From positions 1-41,024 of the forward strand of contig LSSL01000848.1 of the NCBI GenBank assembly GCA_001953115.1: a stretch of 41,024 bases of DNA. Direction: 5' to 3'. Below, piece by piece: positions 14,485-23,431 of this stretch. The first letter of the stretch is position 1, and every line of letters begins with the position of its first letter. A program made the position numbers and the translations under genes. The stretch comes from Smittium mucronatum. Its lineage: Eukaryota; Kickxellomycota; Harpellomycetes; Harpellales; Legeriomycetaceae. A model generated the notes under the pieces. It was not told where the DNA came from, made no database searches, and saw nothing but the letters and a program-made list of their open reading frames with translations.

Positions 14485-14511
14485 TCTCCTCTCATCATAT
14501 AATATGAATTA
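14485..14511. repeat. internal complementary region of DIRS-like element
   Basis: The reverse complement of these 27 bases matches the outer terminus 14291-14317 at 25 of 27 positions (two C/T differences). In DIRS elements such a region near the 3' end pairs with the termini and is thought to template completion of a circular intermediate. It sits just past the recombinase, as expected. Confidence 0.75.
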
Positions 14512-14639
14512 CTTATGCTCTTTAGAGCTCAATTAAATTTAACATTATACTTCAGGGAGTAGACATATTAAGTTAACCCAAATTTAATATAGACTTAGTC
14601 AAGTTATTCGGAGAATTTCTTTTGAGTTGATAATAGGCA

Positions 14640-14908
14640 TCTAAGATGGAATATTTTGACTAGAATGCGTGCGAGACTATCTCATCCATGATTACCTCTT
14701 AGTTGGCAGCTAATGTAGCACCGACAGCTTTACCCTTAGGTATAGGTTTATCGGGATCGCGACGTATTGGATCAGATATAGATCTAATGCTTCTAGATAT
14801 ACTGTCTACGGAAAGCGGTTTTAAACTGTCATTTATAAACCTTAAAAGTCTATTAACGACACATTTACTATTATTAGTGCGTGGGGTGTAAAATAGAGTA
14901 GATGCCAT
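14640..14908 (-). pseudogene. DIRS-like tyrosine recombinase, C-terminal catalytic part
   Basis: A 69-codon open segment (14908-14699) ends in KPLSVDSISRSIRSI, then KGKAVGATLAAN, and after one stop the same frame continues with DEIVSHAF, stop, SKYSILDAYYQL near 14640. The pattern of a helix-rich stretch, a KxRA(I/V)GAxLAA-like box, then a DxIxxHAxW...YY box matches the C-terminal half of tyrosine recombinases from DIRS elements, where the final Tyr is the nucleophile. Here the box Trp is replaced by a stop codon. The N-terminal catalytic Arg region is not recognisable. The role would be integration of a circular copy by strand exchange. Confidence 0.7.
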
Positions 14909-14939
14909 ATTTTTATTGTAAACATTGTATGTCTATACC

Positions 14940-16094
14940 GGGAACAATATTGGATCTTTTTGCGACGCTATTTGACAAGTCTTGTCTATAGTTTGACCTG
15001 CTCGCTTATTTTTTGGTGCTATAATTACCAAATTTAGCACCCCTTGGATTATATTAGTCCTTTTGTCATTTATCCTATGTATATCGCTGGTTCTGAGAAA
15101 TCTGGTCACAGATAGAAGCCAGCACAGTTTATATTCAGTTTTTTTTACCGTGAGTTTGCATAGGATAGTGCTGTTTTGATGTTGAGTAGACTAAAACTGT
15201 TCATCCTACCACAATATTTAGTTTCATAGCGTATAGTACTGTCAATTATTCCTTGGAGTTAATGTACATCTTTGACTTCAATTTTTTTCATAATCCCGAT
15301 TACGTCTTTTTGACTATTAAAACTCCCCGGTGGTGTCACCGGAGCCTGTAAATATCTCTATTTACGGAGTTTCTACTAAGAACGAGAGACAGTTCCATGA
15401 ATTCAGCTTGATCTTCCAAAAAAATAGGTTTTCGATTACTGGCTTAGTCAGGGTAACTTTCGGCGTCCATGAATTCAGTTTAGAAATAGAGCGGTTCTTG
15501 AGCTCCATAAGTCAACGAAGCATTAGTCTGCCTGGGAGAAGTGCCACCGAAATTGACTGGACTTTTTCAATAAAGCTTGCCAGACATCTCAATGTCGTTT
15601 TTTCAGCGTTCATAAGTTTGCTGGCTTATAGTCGAAGACCCCTGATTTTAATCGAGGGGACTTTCAATGTCAATTATCTGGTATTTATCAACACACCTAT
15701 ATAATTGATTGATTGATTGGGACTGTTACATAGATTAATTATCGTATTTGGTCTTGATTCCAAGCTCACAGAGCTCGGAGTATACTTTGCATGTGCGATC
15801 GCACACTCTTCCTTGTTCTCTACCATAAAAGGTCATCTTGATGTGCGGATATTCTCATTAATTTTGATCTGAGCCATTCTAATACTAAGCAGAGAATCTT
15901 TTTGAAGCTCAAAAGGACTTATGGTTAGTCAAAAATAAAGAAACCGGAGCTGAAAGTAGCGGCTGTTCCAGTGAAATCACAGATGCTTCCTGCAATTTTT
16001 GTAAATTAGGATATTCATGAAAGCACTCTGTAGGTCTAAAGAAGTGAGGTATTCCTTCCCTCGGATCATACGGCATATTGAATTCAGAGTTCAC
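14940..16094 (-). pseudogene. DIRS-like reverse transcriptase and RNase H, decayed
   Basis: Pieces in the three minus frames follow the DIRS order. Near 16030-15950 is a segment ending EQPLLSAPVSLFLT, like the start of the RT palm. Near 15700 YIGVLINTR precedes LTLKVPSIKIRGLRL, then LASFIEKVQSISVALLPGRL, MELKNRSISKLNSWTPKVTL and EIFTGSGDTTG (near 15340). Known DIRS polymerases show the same series: FxG, TLxVPxxK, LASxIGKxxS, PxxLxxRxLxxLK, W, then the RNase H start xTDAS. Near 15270 DVH..SKELLTVLYA is the RNase H helix. The YxDD centre is eroded beyond reading. Between 16000 and 15750 part of the palm seems lost. Confidence 0.7.
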
Positions 16095-16099
16095 ATCAT

Positions 16100-17443
16100 G
16101 AATTTTTTCAACTCCACATGGACTTTTAACTTTAAAAAATCGATTGAAAGGCGAGGAAATCCAGTATTATTGGGTATCGTGAAGAGCTGATTGTAAAAAC
16201 CTGAGTCCCTCGGTTGGATTTTTTCGATTGTTTGCTTTGACAAGAGGGGAGATACTTCATCTGATAGTATTTACAGGCTTCCATGCTCATTTTTCGTTTT
16301 TATCGATGCGAAATAGACGTTGGAGGAGGTCCCATAGGACTCACCAAGTATTTGTGTCGGTAAACACTATGGCTAACGTCAAATTCGACATCTTTACAAA
16401 AGAAATCTGAGTTGGCTAATTTTTAATGAAATTTTACGCTTTCATTGGAATTTTTTCTACTTCGTGCCGACTTTTTATTTTTTCCGATGATGGTTTCGAC
16501 GTCAGAGGCTTTTGGTTCTTGAATGGGATTTTGAATAACCTCTTCACTATGTACCAAATCCATCGGCTGTCCTTCAGTTTTCACCGTGCCTATATGAACA
16601 TAGCTTAACGGCCATCCTTTATGGGACGGTTTGTTGTCTCTATTTGGACCCCTCCCTCGTCCAAGGCTTCTTTCTTGAAAATTTGTTGAGCGGTAGGCTG
16701 CCGTGAAATGGGTTGTTAGTTTGGTAGTCGTTGAATCATTCTTTTTTTGCCGTCGTAACAGTATTTCTGCTGTGCTCGTTCTTTTGGAACCTATTATTCT
16801 CGAGCTTACGAAAGGACTGAGCTCTTTGCCTTTTTACCGCTGGTTTTTTGGCTATTAGAGTATACAGTTCTTTCTGATCCATCAGCAGCTTATATTCCGA
16901 TGGTACGAGCTTAATCGTTCTTTTCAAAAATATCTATTCCCTTTTGGAGATTATCCGATCTCTCTTGTGTTATTGTGGCGGTAATTTTTGAGAAAAAAGC
17001 TCTCATGGTGTTGGAAAAATACATTTCAGGATTATCTGCGGTACTGATTTCAGAGTTATCCTAAATTCTGCGGTGGAAATAATAGTCTATTGGACGAGTC
17101 TCCTGTACTGGGACCGACTGTATCCCATAAATTACGAAATCTACTTTCTTTACTGAGACCGGGACTGAATCTTTCAGTGGAGGTGAAGATTAGTTCAATG
17201 AAATAGTCCTAATAAAAGCATATTGCTATCTTCCTCTCGTCTTCGTTCAATGGTGACATAAAAAAAATCTAGTTAGATTGACTTAAGAGCTTCAGATAGT
17301 TCTGAGTAAACAGCCAAGTCCGTTAAACGGATCTGAGTTGAAAAAAAAAGGTCATGTGGCTACTCCTCAGGGCGTTTTTCCCGCATCAATAAGTTGACTT
17401 TCTCAGTCAATTCATTTCATATATTAACCACTTCTGGGTCCAT
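16100..17443 (-). pseudogene. DIRS-like Gag, decayed
   Basis: An ATG at 17443 opens MDPEVVNI, stop, NELTEKVNLLM, a near match to the Gag start at the left edge of the window. SPLNEDERK near 17240 is a second anchor. Further on come KKERLIKLVPSEYKLL-like and basic segments with the open piece 16927-16736 (KLVPSEYKLLMDQKELYTLI), and NFQEKSLGRGRG-like RG-rich sequence near 16660. Many stops break the frame. The RG-rich tail suggests nucleic-acid binding in place of a zinc knuckle, which I do not see. Confidence 0.65.
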
Positions 17444-17591
17444 ATTCTTTTGAAGAAATGTAATTTTTAAATAAATTTTTTGAAAAACTTTATGCTTATA
17501 GAGTTATTTGCGAAAGAAAAGATTATAAGGATAGAATTAAGGTGTAAATTAGATTATACGGACAAAATTTTATTAGTTAATTTTATTTCGC

Positions 17592-17656
17592 TTTATTTTA
17601 TTGGTTTGTAATTTTAGGTTTGGTTTTATCCAATAAGTAGTAATGTCTCCTCTCTA
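17592..17656. repeat. DIRS-like inverted terminal repeat, 5' end of element
   Basis: The sequence ttggtttgtaattttagg...ttttatccaataagtag...tctcctctc is the inverted partner of 14308-14382, and shares ttttatccaataa with the terminus of the element at the left edge (near 607-619). The exact outer boundary is not certain. Confidence 0.75.
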
Positions 17657-17875
17657 GAGTAAAATGATTAATAATCAGTTTGTTAAAGATTTATTACTTT
17701 TTCTTATTTTCTCATTTAATATATCAATTAGTCAATCTTTAAATAGGAATTAATTCTTAATTATATATAAAAAATCAATCAATACTGTTTGATTTAGGGA
17801 ATAAATTTGGCCAAAAGATTCGATTAATAAAGATACGTATTTGATTTACATGTCTAATCTTTAATTCATAGATAG

Positions 17876-18167
17876 TGTTACGCCGATTAGTAGCTAGGAA
17901 TCGGACGTACTGATTAGGACAATGAACAGCCTAAACCATCATAAGACCAATGAAAACACAAGCATATCCATTTGCTAAGTGTTCTATTGGTTGATAAGGC
18001 AACTTCATTTAAGTATTATCCAATAACTCAACCATGGAAATATTTATGATAACTAATTTGGTATAAATAGCTAGTTTATCTTAGATAATTCACTCTCTCT
18101 TTTACTGAGCTTAGTTTTTGACTATATATTTCTTAATAAATATATTCACGATCTTATTTACTTAAAA
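17876..18167 (+). repeat. 5' LTR of Ty3/Gypsy element
   Basis: It begins tgttacgccgattag and ends near cttatttacttaa. Long stretches are shared with the 3' LTR, for example ggaaatatttatgataacta followed by atttggtataaatagctag. It lacks 26 bp present in the 3' LTR, lost between two copies of ttctattgg. Confidence 0.9.
18062..18069 (+). promoter_or_regulatory. TATA-like box in the 5' LTR
   Basis: The string tataaata, in a 30-bp stretch fully conserved between the two LTRs, is well placed to drive transcription of the element. Function is inferred from position and conservation only. Confidence 0.45.
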
Positions 18168-18170
18168 TTG

Positions 18171-19250
18171 ATGGAGAACCATCTTAAGCCTTTTTATTAT
18201 TATTTTATTTTAATATTTCTGACTTACCTGTTCAATTTTCAGCAGGCCAAATCTTAGATGTTGAACTCAGTTATATTAGCCTCAAAGCTGAAAACGACCA
18301 ACTGCAGCAACAACTTGCGACTGCCGAGAACCAGTACAACCAATTGGTTTCCGAGAATGACTCTCTAAATAAGGAAGTCAAGAAACAGGACATGGATATT
18401 ATAGCGCTCAAGGAACAATTCGACACCGAGGTTAAGGCACTGTCTAAACTCTACATGCACTACCAAGAGGAAAAGTTGCAAATAGATCCCGCGAAAAGGA
18501 TCTTGCACTCCTCGAAGACGACTTTTATCGATAACAGGCCGAAAAATCAACAAAAATACGAGCTTCTTCAAATAGACATACTGGTATCACTATCTCCATT
18601 CCAAAGATCCCTGAATTCAATGTATCGACTGTTATATTCCCGCTTTGGGACAGCTGGTTAGACGACCTGTTTGTTAACCACCCTCAGCCGACTGACTTCA
18701 AATAACGCATGATGGCTTTCTAATCGCTCAAGGGGGAAGCGCGCAGTTGGTACGATGAAGAACCAGATTCCAGCACTGTCGCCTGGCCTGCACTCAAAGA
18801 GGCTCTGCTCCGTCAATATGGCAGAACCAATTCCATTTCAAGTGCTTTAACTATTGTTTCCTCAATGAAACTGAATGCCCCTCAGAATTAAGCACCTTTA
18901 TTCAACTAATTCGACCAGCCATCCAGTTGATAGCCAAGGGTGACAACAAACTATCTGTTGAAATGATTCATCAGAAAATCGACTGAGTTATTCGTAGATA
19001 CCTCCCAGAGACCCGAGACGAATTCTTATCTTCCTTAGAGCACGACTCCGCCTTCAGTTCCAGGAAATGAAGTCAAAGCCATCCAGAATTGCCTCCTTCC
19101 AAGCCAGCAACAACAATAAATCCATGGATTATGTCACTATCTCAATCCCAATTCTATGATAACCTCAATTCTCTCTACCCTCTTCGCCTTCTTTCACTCG
19201 CCCACACTCGCCTGGTGGGCTTCGACAGCTCAACACGTTCCCTCTATTTT
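18171..19250 (+). pseudogene. Ty3/Gypsy Gag, decayed
   Basis: An N-terminal coiled coil is readable from about 18259 (LKAENDQLQQQLATAENQYN, then QLVSENDSLNKEV). After a frameshift near 18590 the Gag capsid region appears: FPLWDSWLDDLF, LKGEARSWYDEEPDSSTVAW and PALKEALLRQYG (18727-18823). 'LKGxAxxWY ... W..F...L...F/YG' is the hallmark of the retrotransposon Gag domain. A later ETRDEFLSSLEHD fits the end of the domain. Stops occur throughout. An intron or frameshift near 18170-18255 could explain the awkward start MENHLKPFYYYF, but this is not settled. No CCHC zinc knuckle was found. Confidence 0.75.
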
Positions 19251-19689
19251 TAGTTTTTTTTACAAAGGGAATTTTATTTATAATAAGCAACACGTCCCCT
19301 CACAGCCCAGAGAACACAAAGATTTATAGGACCTAGTTAGACTAATATGTGAAGAGCTCGATTATCTTTATCTTCTGATTGAAAGAACACCTTCGAACAA
19401 TGTGACAATGTCATAACAACAACAATCGAGGTTTTAACGCCGTTTAGCCTACTGAAAGCATCAATGAACAATAATCGGGAAACGAACAAGCATAGAGGCT
19501 GGGAGAAACTCTATGCTACAAAACTATTTATAAACTCCAAAGCCACCTGATAAATCCGTGTTCTTTTTCTTTCCTTTACATACCAAAATTAAGATAATCA
19601 ACGATTCTGAATCGCCAGTTGCACAATTCTCCTCACGACTGTCATTCTACGATCTACCCGACAAGAAGCTGATGCTACGCCTCTGGCGA

Positions 19690-19850
19690 CGATGAATCTA
19701 AACTTGCACGAGAATATCTGCTTCAATCTATCTGCGACAATAACTAAAGCTTATGTTTCCATTCTGATTGACACTGGGTCGCAAATCATATCAATGACAA
19801 CAGAAGCTGCAAAGCGATTTCTCTGTCAAATGCATCTTTTAAACCTTTAA
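19690..19850 (+). pseudogene. retropepsin-type aspartic protease, decayed
   Basis: The frame at 19761-19796 gives ILIDTGSQIISM, with the catalytic D-T-G triad of retroviral-type proteases followed by Ser. Upstream LNLHENICFNLSATITKAYV fits the strand before the active site. The second half (the flap and the ILG-type turn) cannot be followed with confidence because of stops. The role would be processing of the Gag-Pol polyprotein. Confidence 0.65.
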
Positions 19851-20289
19851 AACTACGACTGGGACACAATTCTACTTCGAAAACCCTCGAAAAGCTTGCA
19901 ACAGTCTATTTAAGCTATTAAAAACTGTTTTATCAACCTTTTTTCGACTCATGAATTCTCAGCCATACGACATCATTTTCAGTGCTAACTTCATAGTCGC
20001 ATTAAAAACCTTATATGGCCCAATTGAAATGACTATTCGACTCACAAAGGGTAGCAAAACTGAAATTTTCAAAATGATGCCCAGCGACCTGAAAGTCACG
20101 GAATGGGTGCCATAGTTCTCAAAGCCTCGGCTGTCTACTGTCTTCCCAAAGCAGAAACTGACAATTCAGCGATTTTGCGGGATTTCGCAAGCCTGTTTGA
20201 TCCAATTCTGAAGGTCATCAAAAATAACTTTCCTCACCGACTACGACTCACAACCGACCAGCCAGTGCACGCGTGAATGCCACTATAAT

Positions 20290-21040
20290 ATCCCGAAGAA
20301 CATAGAGTCCTTCGAGAACACGTGAAAGCACTGTACCAAGCGGGATATATACGGCCGTCTACATCTCCATATTATACCAACCCGCTGATTGAGACTAAAG
20401 CCGATGGAACGCCTTGTGTGGTCATCAACTTCCGACTGCTCAACAAAGTAACTATTCGTGACGAGTATACCTTTCCGAGAATGGATATTACTCTCAACCA
20501 ACGTTTTGGCTTCGAGTCTACTCAAAGCTCGACGTCATGAAAGCCTTAAATCAAATACCTCTGCATTCTGATTCAGTCGAAGTCTCAGCCTTTTCGATGC
20601 CAGACAGGCACAAGAAGTTCCTGGTGATACCCCAGATAATTTCGGATTCTTCAGCAAAATTTCAGCAAAATATCGATCGAAAAATATGAAAATTCACATA
20701 TTATGGTTAATGTGCCGCTTTTACTGAATATATTCTTGTATTTTCCAAAGTACAGTAATATCACTTGGTAAATATTCATAACATATTTCAAAATCTTGCT
20801 GAAAATGGATTCAAATTAAATCCGAAGAAATATATATTCTCTGTTCCAAATGTTGACATGTTGGGGTTTTCAGTCAGTGGGGACGGTCAAGAAATAGCCT
20901 ATTCGAATATTTCAGCTGTCAAAGACTTTCCTCAACCGATTTTTATATCGTATATAAGCCGTTTTCTTGGGATGACCTCATCCCGCCTTTCTTTTATTGA
21001 AAATTTAGCTGAGCTTGCTGCAACGATATACATCCTACTG
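20290..21040 (+). pseudogene. Ty3/Gypsy reverse transcriptase, decayed
   Basis: The fingers and palm read LREHVKALYQAGYIRPSTSP, then KADGTPCVVINFRLLNKVT and EYTFPRMDITLN (20310-20500). The next palm part, DVMKALNQIPLHSD and VSAFSMPD, follows after a shift. Near 20725-20760 AAFTEYILVFSK stands where YxDDILVFSK is expected, so the catalytic Asp pair is lost. From 20765, NIFQNLAENGFKLNPKKYIF, then VDMLGFSVSGDG and the connection AVKDFPQP...SRFLGMTSS, which closes the domain. At least two frameshifts and the missing active site make it inactive. Confidence 0.85.
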
Positions 21041-21044
21041 TGAA

Positions 21045-21458
21045 AAGAGACTGCCTTCAACTAATACACAAACTGTGAAACTGAATTTTAAAATCTCAAG
21101 ATTCCATTATTTCTCGCCTGACCTTGTTCACCCAGACACGTCTAAATATTATATTATGTACACAGATGATTCAAACATTGGAATAGGTGCTTCACTACAT
21201 CAAAAACAATCCGAATATTCTGTTCTCCCATTAGTATACTCCAGCCGAAAACTGCTGCCAGCAGAGAGAAACTACTGCGCCATCGACAAAGAGGCATTAT
21301 CCTTGATGTATGTGTTCAGAAAATTCCACCACTACGTTCATTTAACTTGTACCGAATTACATACAGACCATAGCGCACTGATATCAGCTCATCAAGAACG
21401 AAAATCTCAGAGGCCTCATTTCCAGATGGAGCTCAGCGCTACAAGACTACGATTTTAA
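21045..21458 (+). pseudogene. Ty3/Gypsy RNase H, decayed
   Basis: An open segment carries YIMYTDDSNIGIGASLHQ (first catalytic Asp), YSSRKLLPAERNYCAIDKEA (catalytic Glu in DKEA), LSLMYVFRKFHHYV and LHTDHSALIS (third Asp). These are the usual Ty3/Gypsy RNase H boxes in order, and this is the best preserved part of the element. The frame is open from 21015 to the stop at 21456-21458, though it overlaps the end of the RT frame in another register. Confidence 0.85.
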
Positions 21459-21954
21459 ATCAAGCATGTAAAAGGGTTTGATAATGGGTTAATTGACACT
21501 CTTAGCCGCAAATTTGCAGTTGAGAAATTCGACAACAATAAGTTGCTATTGACAATTACGAGAAGCCAAAGTCCGCCAACAAGAACAATTCGACAAACTG
21601 GAAAACTCGAAATGCTTGCAAGCTATATCAGCAGTTCAAACGATAATAAATGTTTCATGCAACTTAAACGATACGAACGTTTCGATAAACTAAGACGACG
21701 AAAACGACGACTACGACAACGAAGGAGAAGCCTCAGATTCTGATTTCTACGAGTCAGTTGAATCTAATTTCAACATCTATACTACTTCAAGCAAAAATGG
21801 ATTATAAATTCTTTGAATAACCTCCCTTATCAACGAAATTCAGGAAAATGCAGAAGTCGACTCAAAGTGCAAACCGATATTCGAAACACTAAAAAGTACT
21901 GTAGTGTTGCCAAAATTCTCTGCTAAGCAATAGAAATCTTACTGAATCAGTAAA

Positions 21955-23075
21955 TATTTGGTCTACAACATTTCAGACCCAGAAATACTACGACTGTACG
22001 TTCCCAAGTCTTTGGTGAAAGCTGTCATTCATCAACACCATGACACACCAATGATGTCGCATCTGGGACATCGTCGAGCTCTGGGCAAAATCAAAACAAA
22101 AATTTTCTGGCCCAATATGTCTCGAGATGTATTTAAGTACATCCAATCCTGTAGAATCTGCTAACTCACAAATAATTCAACACAGCAAACGCCTGGGTAT
22201 CTACAACCCATAATAGCATCCAAGCCGTTCGAAATGGTTACAATAGACCATGCAGGCCCATTTCCAGCTACTGAACTCGGCAACTGCTCCATTCTTTTAA
22301 TGAAAGGCTTATTGAAGAGGTGGGTAGATGTATTAGCCGTTACATCCGCGTTTATTGAAACAACTATTAAAGCCCTGGAAAAGCAACTGATTGTGCCATA
22401 TGGGTGCTCAGAAAATATTCTAAGCGACAAAGGAACGTCCTTCAATTCTCAGAAAATGCAGATTTTTTGCTAAAAATACGGGATCAAACAGGTGTTCAGC
22501 TCGCCATACCACCCCGAAATGAACGGTATGACTAAATTATTAATCAAAACGTTTTAAAACCATGCTAAAAGCCTATTGTACTGACGATCAGACCAATTGG
22601 GATCAATACTTGAATATGAACGTCTTAGCATACCGCATAGCCAAACACGAAGTACTTGGAATATTGATTTTTTCAGCAATGTATGGGCGACATCGACTAC
22701 TACCAGCTAGTACTTTAAAGCCAAAAAATCCTAAAACTCCCTTGAATATTCTCAGCTATGAACCACTACTGCAAGCAAAACTTCAGCCCATTCGAGCCAC
22801 AATCCAGCATAATAACGAAGTAGCCAAAGCAGCAATGAGAATTAGGAACAAATACAGGCACAGAGAAACTGCATACGAGAATGGCGAATACTTATTGTTG
22901 AAGTGCCAAATAGCAAATGAACTCAACTCAACTTTAGGATTAAGCACTGCATACGCTGTCCGTTCAGAATTAAACGGAAGCTAGGACAAGTAAGCTACAT
23001 ATTAGAGCATATTGACGAAGACGGCTATCTTACAAGGACTACTGCGCACATAAATCAGCTAAAGCCATACTAATG
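21955..23075 (+). pseudogene. Ty3/Gypsy integrase with GPY/F-like tail, decayed
   Basis: The zinc domain reads HQHHDTPMMSHLGHRRALGK, then IFWPNMSRDVFKYIQSCRIC (H-H-C-C). The core has VTIDHAGPFPA (first Asp, near 22240), LSDKGTSFNS (second Asp, near 22420) and YHPEMNGMTKLL near 22508, where the catalytic Glu after the Thr is now Lys. C-terminal sequence includes NVLAYRIAKHEVLG and, in another frame, VSYILEHIDEDGYLTR and HINQLKPY, the GPY/F-type module that ends Ty3/Gypsy integrases lacking a chromodomain. At least three stops or shifts interrupt it. Confidence 0.85.
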
Positions 23076-23114
23076 CCGAGACGACGAAGAATCAGCAATG
23101 AGGGAGGATGAAGA

Positions 23115-23431
23115 CGTTGCTCCAATCAGTAGCGAGGAATCTGAAGTACTGATTAGGTTAAAGAACAGTCTAAACCATCATCCTTCAAATGAAACCACCA
23201 GCAGCTACATTTGCTAAGTGTTCTATTGGATACAGAAACGCATTTATTCTATTGGTTTAAACGGCTACTTCATTTGAGTATCATCCAATACCTCAACTAT
23301 GGAAATATTTATGATAACTAATTTGGTATAAATAGCTAGTTTTTCTTGGATAATTCCCTCTCTCCTTTACTGAGCTTAGTTTTTGGCTATATATTTCTTA
23401 ATAATATATTCACGATCTTATTTACTTAACA
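23115..23431 (+). repeat. 3' LTR of Ty3/Gypsy element
   Basis: It matches the 5' LTR over its length from cgttgctccaatcagtagc to cttatttacttaaca, with scattered substitutions. It retains the 26-bp unit between two ttctattgg copies (23221-23229 and 23247-23255). A TATA-like tataaata lies at 23327-23334. Confidence 0.9.

Larger units (their letters stand above)
14290..17660 (-). mobile_element. decayed DIRS-like tyrosine-recombinase retrotransposon
   Basis: Read on the minus strand, the element runs terminal repeat (about 17656-17592), leader, Gag (ATG at 17443), reverse transcriptase and RNase H (about 16100-14950), tyrosine recombinase (14908-14640), internal complementary region (14511-14485) and inverted terminal repeat (14382-14291). 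This is the order known for DIRS elements, which integrate by a recombinase instead of a DDE integrase. The arms ggtttgtaattttaggtttg... at 17602 onward and its reverse complement around 14338-14370 (attggataaaac, attacaaacc) are recognisably alike. Many stops and shifts show it is inactive. A Ty3/Gypsy element lies about 215 bp further right. Confidence 0.85.
17876..23431 (+). mobile_element. decayed Ty3/Gypsy LTR retrotransposon
   Basis: Two direct LTRs (17876-18167 and 23115-23431) bracket Gag, protease, RT, RNase H and integrase in the Ty3/Gypsy order, all on the plus strand. Many stops and shifts are present in every domain, and several catalytic residues have changed. No convincing target-site duplication is seen: gatag precedes the 5' LTR and atacc follows the 3' LTR. 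TGGAGAACC at 18172, just after the 5' LTR, may be the primer-binding site, which would imply a tRNA ending GGTTCTCCA; that is inference. Confidence 0.92.

Noticed and set aside
20283..20525. 80-codon minus-strand ORF over the reverse transcriptase
   Set aside because: It is antisense to the well-supported plus-strand RT, and its peptide has no family match.
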